Source: JACQCV01 sp964634555 (GTDB taxonomy: Bacteria; Patescibacteriota; Minisyncoccia; Phycocordibacterales; UBA12445). Taken from it: a stretch of 14,541 nt of DNA. Positions within the stretch are counted from its first letter, which is position 1, and each line of letters opens with the position of its first letter. Position numbers and translations under genes: made by a program. Under the pieces are notes generated by a model that was not told where the DNA came from, did not search any database, and worked only from the letters and a program-made list of their open reading frames with translations. Location of the stretch: positions 1-14,541 of the forward strand of contig CAZWJJ010000020.1 in assembly GCA_964634555.1 (NCBI GenBank). Reading direction: 5' to 3'. Shown piece by piece: positions 12,984 to 14,541 of the stretch.

Positions 12984-14189
12984 ATGTTATTTAAATATAA
13001 AGCCACAACCAAAGATGGACAGGAAAGAGTTGGTAACATCGACGCGATCAGTATTGATGTTGCTATTGCTTCTTTGCAAAAAAGAGATTTAATTATCATT
13101 TCTATTGATCTGGCTGAGGCGGGTGGCTTGTGGGCACAGCTCTCCACTGGATTTGAAAGCGTTAAGAATAGAGATGTAGTTATTTTGTCCAGGCAATTGG
13201 CCACATTATTTGAGGCTAAAGTCTCAGTGCTAGATACTTTTAAACTTTTGTCTTCTGAAACGGAAAATAGCGTTTTAAGAAAAAAGCTTAGTGAAATTAC
13301 GGACGATATTCAAAGTGGAGTGCCGATCTCTGGCGCAATGGCCAAGCATCCAAAGGTTTTTTCTTCATTTTATGTGAGTTTGATTCGATCTGGAGAAGAG
13401 TCGGGGAAACTTTCAGAATCCTTCAACTATTTGGCAGACTATCTGGAAAGGCAATATGCCATTGTTTCTAAGGTTAAGGGTGCCCTGATATATCCGGCAT
13501 TCGTTATTGCGTCTTTTGGAGTGGTGATGGTCTTGATGCTGGTCCTAGTTATTCCTAGACTGGCAGAGATATTGACAGAAACCGGCCAACAGGTGCCGAT
13601 ATACACTCAGTTCGTTATCTGGCTATCAGCATTATTTGTTAATTACGGTATATTTATAATGGTTTTTTTTGTTATAGGTGTTCTGCTTTTGTGGCGATAT
13701 ATAACAACGAGCGTCGGCAAGGATACACTAGATGTGCTTGAGCTTCAGATTCCGTATATCGGGACATTATATAGGAGGTTTTATCTTTCAAGAATTGCCG
13801 ATAATATGGATACGCTTATAACCAGTGGAGTATCGATGGTCAGAGCGCTTGAGGTCACCGCAGATGTGGTTGGTAGCGAGGTTTATAAAAAGGTCTTGCT
13901 TGACGCTATTGCCGATGTGAAGGGCGGCAGTCCTTTGTCTGTGACTTTTTCAGAAAGTAAAGAAGTTCCACAGATAATGGCGCAGATGACCAGAATAGGC
14001 GAGGAGACAGGCAATTTAGGTTTTGTGCTGAAGACAATGTCTAGATTTTATAAGAGGGAGGTTGATACAGCTATTGATACACTGATTGCCTTGATAGAGC
14101 CATTGATGATCATTTTGTTGGGAGTCGGGGTAGGATTGCTGTTGGTTTCAGTATTGGGTCCGATCTATAATATTACCGCTGGCATTTAG
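12984..14189 (+). CDS. pilC: Type IV pilus platform protein PilC (GspF family)
   Basis: This polytopic inner-membrane protein sits on the ATPase and feeds pilins into the fibre. The N-terminal MLFKYKATTKDGQERVGNIDA is characteristic. Two GspF repeats follow: the first cytoplasmic helical domain with VILSRQLATLFEAKVSVLDTFKLL and SLIRSGEESGKLSESFNYLADYLER, then membrane helices around residues 165-190 and 210-237, the second domain with RIADNMDTLITSGVSMVRALEVTADVV and MAQMTRIGEETGNLGFVLKTMSRFY, and a final membrane helix (about 368-390). At 401 residues it is the normal length and appears intact. The ATG lies six bases after the N gap, so its SD region is partly unseen. It ends in TAG, followed by a hairpin. 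Confidence 0.93.
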   Translation: MLFKYKATTKDGQERVGNIDAISIDVAIASLQKRDLIIISIDLAEAGGLWAQLSTGFESVKNRDVVILSRQLATLFEAKVSVLDTFKLLSSETENSVLRKKLSEITDDIQSGVPISGAMAKHPKVFSSFYVSLIRSGEESGKLSESFNYLADYLERQYAIVSKVKGALIYPAFVIASFGVVMVLMLVLVIPRLAEILTETGQQVPIYTQFVIWLSALFVNYGIFIMVFFVIGVLLLWRYITTSVGKDTLDVLELQIPYIGTLYRRFYLSRIADNMDTLITSGVSMVRALEVTADVVGSEVYKKVLLDAIADVKGGSPLSVTFSESKEVPQIMAQMTRIGEETGNLGFVLKTMSRFYKREVDTAIDTLIALIEPLMIILLGVGVGLLLVSVLGPIYNITAGI

Positions 14190-14192
14190 GTA

Positions 14193-14215
14193 ACTTGGAG
14201 GTTGGATCTCCAAGT
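14193..14215 (+). terminator. Stem-loop after pilC, possible weak terminator
   Basis: The perfect 8-bp stem ACTTGGAG/CTCCAAGT (14193-14200 and 14208-14215) with a 7-base loop lies four bases after the pilC stop. A T-rich stretch (TTGTTTTTG) begins only about 10 bases later, too far for a classical terminator. It may partly terminate, or protect the 3' end of the operon mRNA. Confidence 0.45.
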
Positions 14216-14250
14216 AGGGTGGTGTTGTTTTTGAGTAATTAATATTTTGG

Positions 14251-14285
14251 CGTCATTCCGAGGAGTTTACGACGAAGCAATCTCT
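14251..14285. repeat. REP-like dispersed repeat copy (CGTCATT...GACGAAGCAATCTC type)
   Basis: The segment begins CGTCATTCCGAGGAG and ends GACGAAGCAATCTC, with CGTC and GACG able to pair (14251-14254 and 14271-14274). It strongly resembles a short extragenic repeat, 'CGTCATTGCGAGGAG...GACGAAGCAATC', that I recall from many unrelated bacterial genomes. Only one copy is present in this window, so its repetitive nature is inferred from memory of that pattern. Confidence 0.5.
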
Positions 14286-14340
14286 AACATACGCAGAAAA
14301 GGAAGATACTCATTTATCCACACGTGATTTGGTGAATACT

Positions 14341-14369
14341 TTGCAAAATATAATCGTCAAGAGTATTAT
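14341..14369 (+). promoter_or_regulatory. Candidate promoter for the prepilin gene
   Basis: TTGCAA (14341-14346), 17 bases and TATTAT (14364-14369) would start a transcript near 14376. The leader of about 57 bases carries a small hairpin GCAAC/GTTGC. A separate promoter for the major pilin would fit its need for far more protein than the assembly genes. The leader has no SD. Confidence 0.42.
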
Positions 14370-14432
14370 TTATGGGTAGTCTGCAACTTGAGTGTTGCCA
14401 AGGTAGTTGATTTACTAACTTTTTAATAAAAA

Positions 14433-14541
14433 ATGTTCAAAAAACATTCAAGAGGTTCTAGTGGATTTACCCTGATAGAACTTCTGGTGGTCATCGCAAT
14501 CATAGGTATATTGTCATCAGTAGTTTTAGTATCTCTGCAGT
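14433..14541 (+). CDS. pilA: Type IV prepilin, cut by the window end
   Basis: The 36 visible codons encode a short basic leader (MFKKHSRGSSG), the prepilin peptidase site G|FTLIE, and a hydrophobic helix. Cleavage would fall after Gly11, giving a mature N-terminal Phe with Glu at position 5, the two hallmarks of type IV pilins. The hydrophobic segment LLVVIAIIGILSSVVLVSL anchors the subunit and then forms the fibre core. The rest lies beyond 14541, so major pilin, minor pilin and pseudopilin cannot be distinguished. Position directly after pilC favours a main pilin. The short leader form fits the PilD-processed class IVa. No SD precedes the ATG, only A-rich sequence. Confidence 0.9.
   Translation, partial: MFKKHSRGSSGFTLIELLVVIAIIGILSSVVLVSLQ

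Overview
The window looks like a piece of a Candidate Phyla Radiation (Patescibacteria) genome. The evidence is an AT-rich background, small genes, a compact pilM-N-O-(P-like)-B-T-C-A type IV pilus cluster, and many starts with no Shine-Dalgarno (SD) sequence. It is a scaffold with two 10-N gaps (4565-4574 and 12969-12978). Several indel or nonsense lesions may therefore be assembly errors. The lineage is inferred from gene style, because no phylogenetic marker is present.

Layout. At 1-848 is the C-terminal part of a Cys-containing surface protein, ending at a perfect bidirectional terminator (871-898). The minus strand at 955-2202 carries a BaiN/HI0933-type flavoprotein. Next come two serine tRNA genes of the AGY class: one on the minus strand with an unusual ACU anticodon (2298-2384) and a normal GCU one on the plus strand (2653-2741). 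Between them are hairpins and a broken copy of the second tRNA. A CYTH-domain protein (2802-3320) and a TIM-barrel protein resembling phosphoribosylanthranilate isomerase (3412-4257) follow.

The most striking locus is 4265-5482. A near-consensus promoter drives about 1.2 kb of GC-richer DNA with no convincing long ORF. It is packed with perfect stem-loops, including a three-way junction and a possible pseudoknot, then a purine-rich tail and a strong intrinsic terminator. I read this as a large structured non-coding RNA in the size class of OLE, GOLLD and ROOL. I cannot match it to any of them.

Convergent to it, on the minus strand, are a gene for a protein of ten 32-33-residue helical repeats, broken by a one-base indel in an A7 tract, and a comF gene with an in-frame TAG before an intact phosphoribosyltransferase motif.

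From 7416 to the end is the pilus operon. PilM, PilN, PilO and a small PilP-position protein form the inner-membrane alignment platform, PilB and PilT are the extension and retraction ATPases, and PilC is the platform protein. A prepilin with its own predicted promoter begins at 14433 and runs off the window. The pilus, together with ComF, would fit DNA uptake or surface attachment.
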